Of a stretch of DNA of 61,693 nt, positions 44,325-56,890 are shown piece after piece. A model generated the notes under the pieces. It saw only the letters and a program-made list of their open reading frames with translations. It had not been told where the DNA came from and searched no databases. Position numbers and translations under genes: made by a program. The DNA comes from Chara braunii (Eukaryota > Streptophyta > Charophyceae > Charales > Characeae): the NCBI GenBank assembly GCA_003427395.1, contig BFEA01000006.1, forward strand, positions 7,077,290-7,138,982. Reading direction: 5' to 3'. The first letter of the stretch is position 1, and each line of letters starts with the position of its first letter.

Positions 44325-45850
44325 AGGCGGAGAAAAAGTGAGCAGTTGGGGATCCCACTCGCCTAGGATAGGCAGGCGCTCAGGACGTCAAGATCGAGGG
44401 GATGATCTAGAGGAGAGAGATCAGGTGCGAACTGTTGATATTGGGGGGATCCTCTCTACAGGTGATGTTGGGGAGGAGGTCTTACCAGTAGGATCCCAGA
44501 GGCAGGATGACTCATCTATCCCTGAGATTGGGACATCGCAAGTACCAGAAGCATATCAAGGTGAGACTGGGAGTAGAGGTTGTGATCGTGGAGGTGCGCC
44601 TGAGGCAGATGGGAGTACTCAGCCTACGCTCATACAGGATGGGGAGGAGGCTTCCCTACAGCTTGTGTTGACGACTGTTCCAGACCAGCCTACTAGGATT
44701 GATACCTCGAAGAGGGCGGTTTCCGATACTGCATCGGAGGATAGGAGGGATAGGCCTTATCGATGGAGAGACACACAGGACACGGCATTAGATCTCCCGC
44801 AAGGGGAGCTACAACTCATGATAGAGCCTGCCACGATAGGACCGATGCAGGAGCACGAGGGACCTGACCTCACCTCCAACGAAGTTGAGGAGAGTGATCC
44901 TCAGTGTCACCAAATGAACATGCATGGCCCTAATGACAGGAGGTGTATGAGAGAGGATACTTTGAGAAACGTCATTTGGCCACGGTATGAGCAGCATCAG
45001 CATGAGTTAGAGCTCAGAGCGGCATCTGAACGACCTCAGGTGAAGGTCCTAGCACACGGAGATGGAGCCCACGAGGGGCCTCAGCCTGAGCAGGTACAGG
45101 AGACGACACTGATGCATGGTGAGCTAGGGCACCGTAGGCAGAGGGTTCAGCCTCAGTCAGAGCCAGCGATGGAGGATGGTGAGAGAGGTGCGAGGGGACC
45201 CTCATCATTGGATGGATTGTCATTACTAAGCGAGAGTCGATTGGTTGCGCAGCCAACTGAGATTGAGGGTTCATTGACTGCCCAGCTATATGACATGGAG
45301 TCTCCTCGGATGCAGGTACAACAGGACGTATCCCAACCATCGGCCATAGATATAGAGACAGAGCAGGTTGAGGCCGAGGTTATGGGGTTAGGCACGGAGA
45401 CTCCCACGGAGGGCATACAGACCTGGCGAGTGGAGTCGTCACCTCTAGATTTCGGGGCTACTCCTCAGCGAGATGGAGGTCAGAGGGAGACTAGCATGAG
45501 AGGCCAAGTTGAGGCAGGTCCGGAGCATACCCAGGATGCATTCATGACTCATGAGGAGGAGAGCTGGCCAGAGTTCGATAGATCACGAGCCTGTCAGGAG
45601 GGATGTGTGGCGAGCCGAGGAGATGGGACGGATACCATCGTTACATTTTCCAGGTTGGTTGGTTTTTGAGTGACTCGGCCAAGCAGCGAGACCTCACTTG
45701 CGGGAGGATCAGACCACTGGTGGGCTCATAGTATTGTATGATGACCTGAACATGTAGAGGACCTATATTGGCGGCGGCCTCGCAGCAGATCGAGAGGCGA
45801 CCGAGCAGGTTAGGGATTATACGAGGAGAGTTGTCATCCGATCCTTTAAG

Positions 45851-46615
45851 TTGAGTCGCAACAGGCAGACGGAGCACGATACACTAAGAAAGGAGGTGAG
45901 TGACCTCCATACGTTTGTTGAGGGAAGGGAGGTTCAGACTTTAGAGGAGGCCGAGGCGGTCCTCAAGATTCATGAGAGAGAGGCGAGTGACTGGAGGGCG
46001 GTTCAGAGGATACTCACGGAGTATGAGCCACTTTTTGACGCGACGGACAGAGATAGGCTCGAGCGCAGGGTTGTCCTTGAGACTGTGCGATCATCTAAGT
46101 TGGAGAGCCAGGTGTCGACTCTTGTCAGGTTACGGCGAGAGACTGAGGAGCAGACACAGAGACTCTTCTACGAGGATGCAGCCACAACCGGATGGTAGGA
46201 GGAGGTTAGGATGAGGAGATGGACAAGAGAGGAGCCCATGCTTGAGGGTGAGCGTACGAAGGCAGAGGAGGGGCTCCAGGCGAAATTGCTATGTGAGGCC
46301 TCAGTGCGAAAGTTGGCAGGAGTGATGGAGCATGTCAGGAGACTCACGCAGACCGAGGTTGTGCAAGGAGAGGTACTTCATGATGTGGTACAGAGGATAG
46401 GTATCCTAAAGCAGGAGAACATAGGTCTGAGGGACGTGGTACGTGACCTCGTCGCTAGCGCAGAGCGGACGAGACAATCTACCTTGAGACTCAAGCAGAT
46501 GGTTACTGGTCTAGAGGAGGCTCAGAGGCGTCAGGCCGCGATAGATCTGGTCGACGAGAGGGGGACTGAGGGCAGCAGATTCCTGTCGGACACGCACGCA
46601 TCACTCACGAGGTAG
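45851..46615 (+). pseudogene. Coiled-coil segments of the relic
   Basis: Two frames (116 and 135 residues) separated by one TAG at 46196-46198 and in the same phase. Heptad-like Leu/Val spacing with abundant Glu, Arg and Gln (LRKEVSDLHTFVEGREVQTL, LKQENIGLRDVVRDLVASAE). No enzyme motif is seen. Confidence 0.55.
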
Positions 46616-47697
46616 AGCCAGTTGGAGTGAGATTGGACATCCCTCGATGAGACTCGCACATATAGGAGCCACTTGGAGCTATGAGGATGACATATGAGGA
46701 GGTTGCAGTTGCCGACAAGCTCATGCTTGAGCCACACGAGATTGAGAGGAGGAGAGAGGCAAAGGCACGTGGTTTGGAGTTGGTCCCTCTATCAGAATTG
46801 GCAGTTCAAAGGGATGCATGGCGAGAGATGGATGGTAAACACGACGAGCGAGAGACGGTCTCAGAATCACGAGATGTCATACCATAGCAGGACACGAGGG
46901 GGTCAAGTGCGGTATTGCCTACGACTCTACCATTTACACCAGCTCCAGCTTTGGGGCCGATGAACGACATAGTGCACCTCCTTTCTTCAGAGTCTGAGAG
47001 ATGTGACGAGGAGGCAACGACTGAGAGGGCCTCGAGGATGTTGAGTCCTGATACGGTAGATAGAACCGTACAGGATGCGACAATCCGACTCGAGAGGGCA
47101 CGAACTCAGGTTTTACCAAAACCTAAGAAAGCGAAGGTAGAGGGCATTAACACCGGTGGTATGTGCTCATGATATGACAGAGGAGTGCATGACAGAGTTG
47201 TTTGCCCCGCCTTCCAGGTTGACCTCAGGAGGCGAGTCGTGCAGTTCGATGGACAAGGGCTACTTAGGGATATGCGTGGCGCTCGTCTTCTGACAAGGCG
47301 TCACGGTGTTAAGAGAGTCGTGTATGACAAGCTAGGCCTGGAGCTGAGGAGGATGAGTGACAGATTACATGTCCACGAGACGCATGAGGTGTCAGACTAT
47401 GAGATCAAAGAGAAGATCAATGAGAACGAGGTGATTGTTACGAAAGATAAGCCGTTGGGCTCGTTCCATATTATTATCTTCTACTTTGAGGGCTCCAAGG
47501 CATATACTTGTATTACCGCATGACTTGTATAATGGGAGTTTCACTCCAGGCGTCGGGTTTAGAGCCATGTACTATACATAATTGGTGATTAGACTTAACT
47601 CCCGTTTAAGTAGACTATATATATGTGATAGACTACTAGTTTTAGTAGGTTGACTTGAGTAGGGTTTCAGATATTACCTTGGGCATGAGGATCCAGG

Positions 47698-47810
47698 ATT
47701 GGTGTCAGTTTGGTGTAAGCTTTGTGTGAGATTGGTGTGAGTCTTGTGTGAGTTTCATATGAGCTTTGTGTGAGCTTTGTGTGAATTTTGTGAGAGTGTG
47801 AGTGTGATAC
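47698..47810 (+). repeat. GTGTGAG/CTTTGTGTGAG minisatellite
   Basis: Degenerate tandem words TTTGTGTGAGC, CTTGTGTGAG and TTTGTGTGAATT follow each other with 10-16 bp spacing. Confidence 0.75.
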
Positions 47811-48770
47811 GAGTATGACTTTAGGGTAGGACAATGAGTTAGTGAGTGCCTTTGCGAGTTATATGGTTTTTGTTCAGGGGCACTGCTCCAATTTTTGGAT
47901 AATGATACTCGATTCTTCATGATTGTTCTGAGATTCGGAGCGTATTGCGCTCTCTGCGAGGAATCTTGATTGGTAGGACTCCTAGAGAGGATACGGTCTT
48001 AACCCAGAGAGGGGTTTTGTTGATATCACACCTACGGATGTATCATACGGGACACGAGACTATTTACGATTTCCCTTTATTTTTATTTGAGTATGCCCTA
48101 TCGTTGGGTTTTGATCCAAACGTGTGAGTCTCGTGTGGAAACAGAGAGTCATGAAATATTCTCACAGTGTGGACTTGTGCACACTTCCCTTGCATCTTTG
48201 ATGTTTGTATCTGTTTTTCACGTGTGAGTAAGTTGTTTGATTGTTTAATAAATGGTTACTGACTTTGATTGCATGGGAATAGGCTGAACCGGAAAGGCGG
48301 CCTAATTGTTTGATGGGAGGGGGTCCGTTTTGAGAAGCCACATGTTTACGTATGTGAGATAAAAGCAAAAATTTATGACTACAGTTTGTTCTGTGAAAAT
48401 AAATAAAGTTTTGATTTTTGCAGAAAACTGTTAGTGGATAACTAAGCTTGGGAAAAGATGTTCATATAATGAGGGGTTTCTTCGAAAGAGACTTATTTGT
48501 GAGGCTCTGGGGCCGCTGGTGACATATACCATGATCAAGCAAAACGACTGCAAGTATTGAAAGTTGGCTCAAGAGTATTTTGGGAGGTCTAAGCCGGGAG
48601 ATAAATCGACATCGTTGGGGCAACCCCCAACGTGGGCTGTTGTCCCGCCTAACCAGGACATCGAACCCCTATCTTAGCCTGAACTTGGAGACGGAGGGGT
48701 GACCGCACCATCATCCATGGGATATAATACATATAAGCGGGCTATTATGGTTACTATTATTATTTACGAC

Positions 48771-48812
<42 letters not shown>
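48771..48812. repeat. (ATT)n microsatellite
   Basis: About 13 uninterrupted ATT units. Confidence 0.97.
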
Positions 48813-48819
<7 letters not shown>

Positions 48820-49511
48820 CATATGGAAGGGCTCGATTAAGCCAAATATCGGGTCACCCCAAAGACTCTAACTAGGGCGACTGCTAGGGGGTACTTAGGT
48901 CCGAGAGTCAGAAGAGCCGCCTTAGCATTGTGTAAACGATGTAGGCAGCATCGTGGTTTAATGGCACAATGAGTTGTGGTTTGGCCCGATCAACCAAACT
49001 ACGGTGGGCTGAGGGTAGGACTATAACCCACTTGTGACTAGACGCAAAGTCGGGCTGAGTTTTGATTTTAAATTGCATAGAGTGAGCTACATGCAGTACT
49101 ATGTCTATTACAAGTTTGAGCTGCTCAAGGAGGTGCGCTTATATATTGTAAGCCACCTAGAGGAGTATGCTACCTATTTCGATTGCAAAGTGAGTTACCT
49201 CAAGGAGTACGCTTCGAATTTCCTTAAGCTACTCAAGATGGGTGGGCTAGTACCTGCGCTTGTTGTGTGCTGCAATTTGTCCCACTAAGAGCAGTTGTCC
49301 TGCTTAAAACCCAGGCCCGAAGATAACGGTTATTTGACAGCCCGATTCAGACGGCACCCAGCGAAAGTCAGAAGGCGTCTAGGACAAACGGAAGGGGCTG
49401 CTATTTGAACGTTGAAGATAATTTAGGGCAATATTATAAAGAAAGTATTATTGTGAATCCACAAGTTGTTAACGGGTAGCTAAAAATTCAGGAATTAAAA
49501 TTATATAGTAA

Positions 49512-49735
49512 GAGTTTTTGGCAGTCTGAAAATCTCGAATGGTCCTGAAGTGATGAAAGGCCCAAAGACCTTGAAAACCACCTGTTCAGGCAGGCTGCAT
49601 CCTGAAGTGGTGAAGTGAGAGTTTTAGGCAGTCTGAAAATCATGAATTCTCCTGAAGTGGTGAAAGGTCCGAAGATCCTAAAAACCACCTGTTTAGCCAG
49701 GCTGCATCCTGAAGTGGTGAGGATTTGGTTATCTG
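49512..49735 (+). repeat. 107-bp tandem repeat, two copies
   Basis: GGCAGTCTGAAAAT starts each copy (49520 and 49627). Each copy contains two TCCTGAAGTGRTGA words and AAACCACCTGTT, GGCTGCATCC, so the unit is itself an older duplication of about 53 bp. Confidence 0.85.
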
Positions 49736-50047
49736 TCTGCTCAGTGTATGCATTCGCTTGTGTTTTCGCTCGTGCTTTCTAGTCCTTACCCAAAGCGACG
49801 GGGACGTCCTTGATAGGCGTAACACACTGATTGGATAAACCCCGTCAGTGCGTTCATCTCAGTAACCTCATTTTTTTTGGTGAAAAGTTTGAACCACATA
49901 CGATTGACTTAGAGGGTGTGTGAGGCCCGCATTATTCCATGGTACAGTGAGATGACCATTAGTCATAAAAAATGTTAGGCTGGTGGAAGGCGCCAAAGCC
50001 ATAAAAGTCCGGATTAAACCCCTCCCTTTTTAAGTTTTTATTTTTTG

Positions 50048-50048
<1 letters not shown>

Positions 50049-50086
<38 letters not shown>
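50049..50086. repeat. (TA)n microsatellite
   Basis: An uninterrupted TA run of about 19 units, preceded by a T-rich tract. Confidence 0.97.
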
Positions 50087-50088
<2 letters not shown>

Positions 50089-50685
50089 ATTAATTTTACT
50101 TCGCGAACCAACTCGGCCTCTGGCAAGATGCGTCGCAAAGAAGGGAAAGACCCTACCTTGTGCACACGCAGAAAGACGGTATTTGGCGACGCATGGGAAG
50201 GCGAGACGTTGGCAAACCTAGTATGGGGGAAAGTCGGGAAGTTCGGCAAAGTATGTCGTGCGCCCGACGACCAGGATACCAGATAGCTACAATCCTGGGC
50301 GCAGGCGGCGTCTTCTGACGGCCAGGAGGTTGGTCGGTAGGCCTCGGCAGAAACCTGGTTTGTGCAGGTTGGACCGATCACGGTCCCACGACTATTCATA
50401 CGAAGGCACAAGCCTACCTAGCTCGACCTTCGCCCTAATTCTAATGGTTACAATACTGAACTTTCAAGCGACAGGGTTTGGGAATCGAGGCCAGCGACCT
50501 GCGACGAAGGAACGGCGAAGCACTATAAAGGAAACTGAGGGGTTGAGGGCTCAATGAGCTATCATCCTCAGTTTGTTGTCGATCTCGGCAACATGTTCAA
50601 TTGGTGAAGACAAAAGGAAGTACCAGTGGACTCTCTCTCCCCTGGCTTCGTCTTCTTTGTTTAATTTTGCCATCATTATTAATAA

Positions 50686-50735
50686 TTTTTTTTTTTTTTT
50701 TTTTTCCGATCTCGGTTCTAGTACCGGGCCGATCT
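50686..50735 (-). mobile_element. Possible short LINE 3' fragment
   Basis: A T-run followed by CCGATCTCGGTTCTAGTACC, compared with CCAGAACCTCTCGGTTCTGG next to the T-run of LINE-2. Only the last few dozen bases look related. Weak. Confidence 0.3.
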
Positions 50736-50877
50736 TGGTTAGTACGACCTGGAGCCATCGGAACATGGACCGAGGGGTTCAGTATGTATATGGGCTGAAA
50801 GGGTTGACTTACGAAGCGGGAGAAAACAGAGCATTGGGAACCATCTCCGCGGGTAGACCATCCACCAATCACTATCT

Positions 50878-51955
50878 GCTGCAGGGCAGTTTTCTGCCAC
50901 CCACAATCTGCAGCTGAGAGGTTGACCGTGAGCATGTCATTGGGGCTTATGAGATGCGGGACCAGCCACACTGATTCGCCGAAGTCTTGATTCTACCATT
51001 TTTTATGCTCTGTTGTCAGCGGCGTATGTAGCCGCGGGACAAGGGAATTTGCGGTCACCAGCTCATGCACCGTTATGGATGGCACCACATGACCAGCAGA
51101 AGTACCAAATCGTCACTAGGGCAGGCGGCCCAAGGCATTATGGGGAGGTCCTCAGCGGTGCACAGTTGTGCATATGGAACCTTCCCTCACTTCGGTCTTC
51201 CAAGTTCTCATTTGAATATTTACTGCTACCACCCAAAATTTGCATCGGTGCCCCTCCACCTAGCCCTAGACTGCGCTCTTCTACCTAACGGAGCGTCAGG
51301 CTGACTGATTCGGAAGGTGAGTTGTTATACACTTCTTAGTGGGTTTTGAGTTTCGCGACTACGTCTTGCTGTCTTTATCAATCGACACCCTTTTGTGGTG
51401 TCTGGGTGGGCCCACAGTTGGCACCAGCAGATATCAGGGGGGGATGCCGGAGGAGGCCTGCAACAATATCTGTCGCGCAAACCGTTCGACAAGCCTGGGC
51501 ACTGGGGCAAACGACTAATGGAACCATCTGGTATCCGATTCTTTTGAAGTTCCCTCGGGGCTACCGGAGCTAAAGCAGGATGCAGTTGGGGACTGCGTCG
51601 TCTGCTACCAACAATCTATTGTGAGAGGTTTGAGAATGAGCAGGCTCGTGGGACCCAAAAACGTGGTGAACTATGCTAGGACAAGGCACAAATAGCGAAT
51701 GATGGGTGCTTAGCCCAGGAAACAGTGGGATCCTAAGTGGCGGGGATCTCCTGCAGATGCACAGCCCGCTAGCCAGGATCCGATTCTGAAAGATTTGAGT
51801 GTGAGCCCGCCCATTGGGACCGAAAGATGGTGGAATGTGCCTGAGCAAAGTGTAGCTGGAGAGAACTCTGGCGGGGTCACTCTGCAGGCACATTGTTTGC
51901 CAGCCACGACCTGTTGTAAGAGGACTTGAGTGTGACTGTGCTCGCTGAAGCAAAA
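50878..51955 (+). repeat. Degenerate repeat units, four or more copies
   Basis: Units near 50878-50950, 51585-51660, 51757-51830 and 51890-51950 share the frame CTGCNNNCCACNATCTNTTGTGAGAGG-like order: a TGC..CCA start, a GAGAGGTTTGAGTGTGAGC middle and a CTCGTGGGACC or CATTGGGACC end. Divergence is high and spacing irregular. Confidence 0.5.
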
Positions 51956-51976
51956 AAAAAAAAAAAAAAAAAAAAA
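51953..51976 (+). other. Poly(A) run
   Basis: A 24-base A-run, possibly the tail of a decayed plus-strand retrosequence. No matching target duplication was found. Confidence 0.6.
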
Positions 51977-54749
51977 CACTAGACTGTGCCTGGGGAGAGG
52001 CACGTCCAGAAAGGGACTATGACAAAGGCACGCTCGGAGCTGATATGCAGATGGCTCGTCGAACCTCGGTATAGGGGCGGAGGACTAGTTGGACCTGTAG
52101 TAGAGAGGTCCCTTCAAAATTTTCCTTCAGAGTAGTGAGAGTTGTTTTGCCTTTAGCCCGCAGGGCAAGGCGTGGGTGAAGACTGAGGGTTTGGGGAAGG
52201 GGGAATCCGGATCTGCAGTTATATGGACTAGTTAGTTAGTAGAAGAGGAAATAAGAGGAACAGTGCAGGCGCGGAGGAGTCGAGAAGGAGAAAAAGAGAG
52301 AAAGAATAGGAATAAAATTGTATAACTCGACCATTTTTCTATGGATTTGGACAAGAAAAAATGCTAAGTTGGGGTTTTCGGCTATTATGAGTACGATGGC
52401 GGTGTTGGATTTAGCAGCAAGATGCTACTTCTTGTGATATAAGCACTAGGAGCTGCGCGAAGACGTAGAGTTCTATGATGTTCTAAAAGTTGAATGTATT
52501 TTTTCACTTTTTTGCGAGAGATTCATTTTTATTTTTTTTTCTCACTTTACATGAATGGTAAGGAGACTTACCCGTTGGAAGGTGCGTTGCACAGCCGGGC
52601 GATGGAGGTGGCGTGAGGCCAGTGACGGGTTGGTGGGAGTAACGAGAAGCCAACAATGAAGGTGCGCAAAGGCAATCGAGGAGGACGTGGCGAGAGAGGG
52701 AAAAAGGCATATCCCGCTCAATTGTTGATGAATATGAATGAAGTGAAAGGCTACATGGGGGTTTTGGGGCAATGCGAGCGCAAACAGCGAAGTCAAAATC
52801 GGGCTTACTGAAACCGTTCCGGAGTTGTGGGATTCATAAGCTGCATACAAGGTTAAGTAGGAAAACGAGAGAATAATTATGAATGTATCTTTCCCTGTCT
52901 AGAGGTAGGTTCATTCTCTTTCTACACATCTAATGACCCATTGGGCGAAGCCACTTACCTCGTCAGGATCGTGTTGTTGGTTTGGTAGTCTTGTCGTCAC
53001 GCATGTGTCCGGTTTGCTCGTGATCTTGATGTATCAATCATAAGTAGCCTCGAAGTTGTTGGCTTCAGAGTTTGTGCTCTCCTAGTCTATCCTAAGTCTA
53101 TGTGCTGATTGATTCTTGGTCCTTACTGGTCGAAATCGTCATCATCCGGGCATACTCCGTCATGTTTTGGATGCAACAGACATAGAAGGAAATTCCATGT
53201 TCAATTAAGGATCGGCTAAGCAGCTAGTTTTGAACAAGAGATAGAGAGGGGAGGAGTAAGAGAGTGAAGGTAGACGAGTGTACAAGGAATAGAATCAGAG
53301 AGGAAGAGGAGCTAACAGAATTGACAAAAAGGGGGAGAACTCACCTGATGACTGCACGAGGGAGGAATGTCGAAGCAGCGATGTATCTCTTCGTGTTTCA
53401 GTGAAAGATTCGTTCTCATTTTGCATATTTGGAGGGTAAATAGGCGATATCTGCAGTAGCGAACATGAGTGTTTCGTGATCAGCCAGCTATGCTACCAGT
53501 TGACTCACTGAGGCCGCAGTACCAGAGCCCTACTTTTATTTTCCGAATTGTTGCTTACTACGGGAGAAATCCGACTATGGTGAGGCGTAGGCTACTGTTG
53601 TTTGTTGAGGAGCACGACTCATTATCGCGACTGCCATCATCGAGATCATATTGTTTGGCGCTCTCTTAGCTGTTGGTTGACGTGATATGCTTGCGAGTTT
53701 TTCCGCTGTCTCTCACCACAACTGCTCATTGCACCCGCTACCTGGCCGATCCTACCAATAGGTATATGCCTGCCTCGATAGACTGAGGCATACTCGATTA
53801 CATAGGAGCACTCTGAACTGTGGAGCTGCGAATGGTTCATTAAACTAGTTATCTGGTGATCTTTTCTTCCGCTCAGATAACTGTGGTAATTTTAGGACTA
53901 ATACGTATAGCATGTCCCAGCATCCGGGAAGAATGCAGTTATAGGAGCAGGCCAATGGAGGCCTACATTGAGCTGCCCATAACCGACCGAGGTCGCAACC
54001 AGACTCGGTAAAAGCAGGACGCCGGGGCGAGGAGAGAAGAAGAGGATGAGGCACGCACCTGGTCTAGCGATGGTTTGCATGAGCGACATCTACGTGTGCG
54101 TTGGTTACTATTGTTGACAGCCACAAATTGTTGTCATGCAGGAGCGGCAAGTCCTGCTGCGTAGCTGCATTCTGCATTTGAGTTGACAACAAACTTTGTT
54201 GAGTTTGCATTGGCCTCATTGTGCATTGCCACGCATCGCTATGTTTGTGGAACTTGCGGTTGGACATCTGATCCTTGTGCTCCGCTAGTGAGCATTGTTG
54301 AAGCATAACAGGGTCGCTTCTTGGCTGCTAGATAACACAACAGAGGTTACTGTACTTCTGACCTGCTGCACTTCTGAGCCAGCGTTTCAAACGAGGGCAG
54401 CTGGTGGTCTATTGCTGTTCGTATTCACCATCGCAATCCATGCCACAAACTGTATTTTTCATCATAGAGAGTGATATTGATGTTGGAGATATTCGGGGTT
54501 GTTACTGATTATATTTTCGAGGTACTTTCCCCGCCTTACTTTCAAGTATCAACGTTGTGGGGGCCGCTGGTCATCGGGTTGCTGCAGGGGCCATTTATTG
54601 TTGCTGCAGCCATACCCAGCCTGTGCAGTTGGAACTTCAATTTGTGTATTGAAGCAGGGCATAGCCTTTGTCCTTTGGATTGGTGCTGTTGTTTCAAGTT
54701 GCGGCTACTTTGTACTACTACTGGGTGTCAAGAGTTCTTACTACCGACC

Positions 54750-55200
54750 CTCTCAGCGGAGTGTTGTTGATGCGACTTCAAGGAAGTTGCTCCCCGCTAC
54801 GAAACTGCTGGTTGCTGATCTTCCGGTCCGTGTATTATTCAGTTTGACGGGTCTTTTGAACCACTGTCATTACAGATGGTTTGATGTTGCTACAAAAGTT
54901 GGGATACTGAGATTATCACGACACCTGCAGTCGATGTTGCTTCTAACCTCAGCAATTGGCGACCATTGCAGGACCCTAAGGATCTGAAGGCACCAAGGCC
55001 CTCTTATGTGAGTTCAGTTCGCCCCTTCTCGTATCTCTAGCATCTGACTTCTCTTCTTCTTTCCTTTTTCCTCGCAGTCTAGTATGTGTTTGAAGAGGAA
55101 GGCGCCAGGCGGGATTGCAACCCGTTGTCGAGCGCATCGGTCCCACACGGGGACCCTCCCGGCCGCGTCACGCAGAATTATGCAAGACTTGTCGCGGAGA
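54750..55200 (+). repeat. Inverted homologous block, arm A
   Basis: Matches the reverse strand of 58750-59160 in order: CCCCGCT, CATTGCRGGRCCCT, GATCTGAAGGC/GACTTGAAGGC, AAGGCCCTCT, GTCTAGT, GAGGAAGGCG, CAGGCGGGATTG and AACCC. Divergence is substantial, but the collinearity over about 400 bp is clear. No coding function is seen. Confidence 0.6.
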
Positions 55201-55452
55201 GCGTTTGCCGCTCCGGCCGAGTGCGTCAGCCGTACCTCTCGCGAGCCCCTACGACAGGACAGAGTCACGCGAGGCACCGCTACCTCCACCTGCGGGAGCT
55301 GTCACCATCCCTTAGGTGGGCGTATCCCTGCCGAGCTACTCAACCACATGCGAAAGTTTTTCGTATGCAATTGCAGAGGTGGCCCAGCCGATGGCGTTTC
55401 TCGTTTGCTGTAGCATAGAGGGTTACGCGCGGTCGAACGCCCAAAGATCGAA

Positions 55453-55476
55453 CCCGTACGTGCATCGCCGTACGGG
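55453..55476 (+). other. Perfect 8-bp hairpin
   Basis: CCCGTACG-TGCATCGC-CGTACGGG, followed by a G-run. Confidence 0.6.
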
Positions 55477-56719
55477 GGGGCTGAAATCCCAAACGCGACT
55501 CGGCGTCGGTCGACTAGGACGCACTATTCTCACCACGCGCTACACCACGATACTCATACTTACCCACTCATAACATACAGAAACACACACAGAACGGCCG
55601 CCACAAACAATGCCACGACACCACAACTCCTAGTCCCTTCAGTATCCGACCCATACTTTTACGCAACAGAACCAGATAGGCGCCGTGCGCTGGGTTTCCG
55701 TATAAGAGTCGAGCGAGCTCATGGCCTCCTCATGACAACCAGCCATGCGGGCATTCGCAAGCATTCGCGCTGGTAGGGTACTCTGGTGTACTCGTAGCCT
55801 TGCGGCCCTTGCTAACTTCGAGGGTTTCCACAAAGGATGCGGGGTAAGACGGCCCCCAGGGCAGGAAGGGAATTGGAGTGGTGGTGAGTTGTCTGGCGCA
55901 CGCGAGCAACACGCTAACCCTTCCGCCCGGAGGTCTATCGTCCCACCAAAATCAACTCCAACGAGGATAAAACAACTACCCTTAGCATCATCAAGAAATA
56001 CATCTTCGGGATTAGCCCTATAGGGGTTACCCGAACGCACATTTATTACCACCCCAGTGAAACGAGAATAGAACCGTCTCACTCAAACAAGTGGGTTGTG
56101 GGGTAGTTCACTCTCACAACAGTTGTGTGGTCTGCCCATCTGAATCCACGCAGTACCACTCAACATGAATCAATCGATACTCTTCCATACATACATGCAA
56201 TCACACCACGATATCAAACAAAGATCCACATGCTACACGGGGTCAACTCCAACCAACCTCTCCACTCATACCCTTCGCTTTAGCCAGACAAGCCCCAACC
56301 TCCAGCCAACCAACCATAATTAAGTACTCAGTACTTCTGTTAAATGGCCATTCAATAAAAGTCTGGGTGAAACCTTAACAGAACAGATAAAATCACCAGG
56401 GCTAGAGCCTTTTCAGGTTGAGCATCGAGGGTGAATTGGGGTTGAGTCGTAGACCGACAAATCGGCAACCGACCTGTTATCACAGATATCAGAAGAGTAA
56501 CCTTTTTGACGAAATAGCTTAATCAGATCAAACCTTCAAATGATAACACGGAAACCTGCATCACAGTACAGGCCAAAGAAGAGTACTACTCATGCGTGTG
56601 CCAAGGGGAGAACATCCCCCTAGTCGCGTCTTAGTTCCTCTACGAGTGCCAAGTCACTGAGTATCTCCTTTAACCAGGATAGATCTGCAAGGTAGCTTCT
56701 AGCTGAGAACTATTCTAAC

Positions 56720-56890
56720 TCCCCAAATTCTACAAAATTTCGACAGCGCTTCCCGTAGGAAAAGTGCCTTTTCAGAATTTCTATGAGTCCAAAAATGACT
56801 AACTCCTCCAGATTTGTAGAAATTTCGGCAGCGCTTCCCGTAGGAACAGGAGGCTGCCAAAACTTATACGAAGCTAAAAGATGAAAAGAC
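56720..56890 (+). repeat. 86-bp direct repeat with CAGCGCTTCCCGTAGGAA core
   Basis: Copies at about 56720-56802 and 56805-56890 share CTAACTCC, TTTCGRCAGCGCTTCCCG, TAGGAA, and a TATGAG or TACGAAG end. Similar TTTCGGCAG..TTCCC words occur in non-coding parts of plant gypsy elements (from memory, not verified), which hints at retroelement origin. Confidence 0.6.

Larger units (their letters stand above)
43738..47523 (+). pseudogene. Unrecognised 3.8-kb coding relic with gag-like start
   Basis: Frames follow one another on the plus strand: 43738-43833 (MAGQEDERLATSSILDSF), 43872-44324 (gag-like: VRLYGANLNEFLEVFIIFGD, GQRWTEAQRVGQVRHWV), 44296-45669 (457 residues, acidic, Gln/Glu/Gly/Pro-rich), 45851-46198 and 46211-46615 (coiled coil), and 46681-47523 (one frame with two stops; YEEVAVADKLMLEPHEIERR, then VQFDGQGLLRDMRGARLLTR and LGSFHIIIFYFEG). 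Total about 1,200 codons with at least five breaks. It could be the gag of a second element that lost pol, or an extra 3' ORF of the integrase-bearing element (the env-like position). I do not recognise the C-terminal domain. Confidence 0.6.
47524..50040 (+). other. Non-coding region, possible LTR or UTR of the gypsy relic
   Basis: Contains a GTGTGAG-rich degenerate minisatellite (47698-47810), an ATT microsatellite (48771-48812), a primer-binding-site-like word GGGCGACTGCTAGGGGG (48875-48891) and a 107-bp tandem repeat (49512-49735). I could not pair two LTR copies. No gene. Confidence 0.45.
50087..54750 (+). other. Long non-coding repeat-derived block, no gene recognised
   Basis: Many short frames but no family signal. 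It contains a T-run (50686-50705) followed by TCTCGGTTCT, resembling the LINE-2/LINE-3 3' end on the minus strand, degenerate repeats between 50878 and 51950, and an A-run (51953-51976). Sequence style (CTGCAG, TTGTTG, GTGCACAGTTG words) resembles the reverse strand of 59160-61693. Confidence 0.45.

Noticed and set aside
55084-55418. Overlapping 109- and 110-codon GC-rich frames after a possible splice acceptor (CCTCGCAG, ending 55078)
   Set aside because: Several phases are open at once and the homologous inverted block at 58.75 kb does not keep the frame. No domain is seen.
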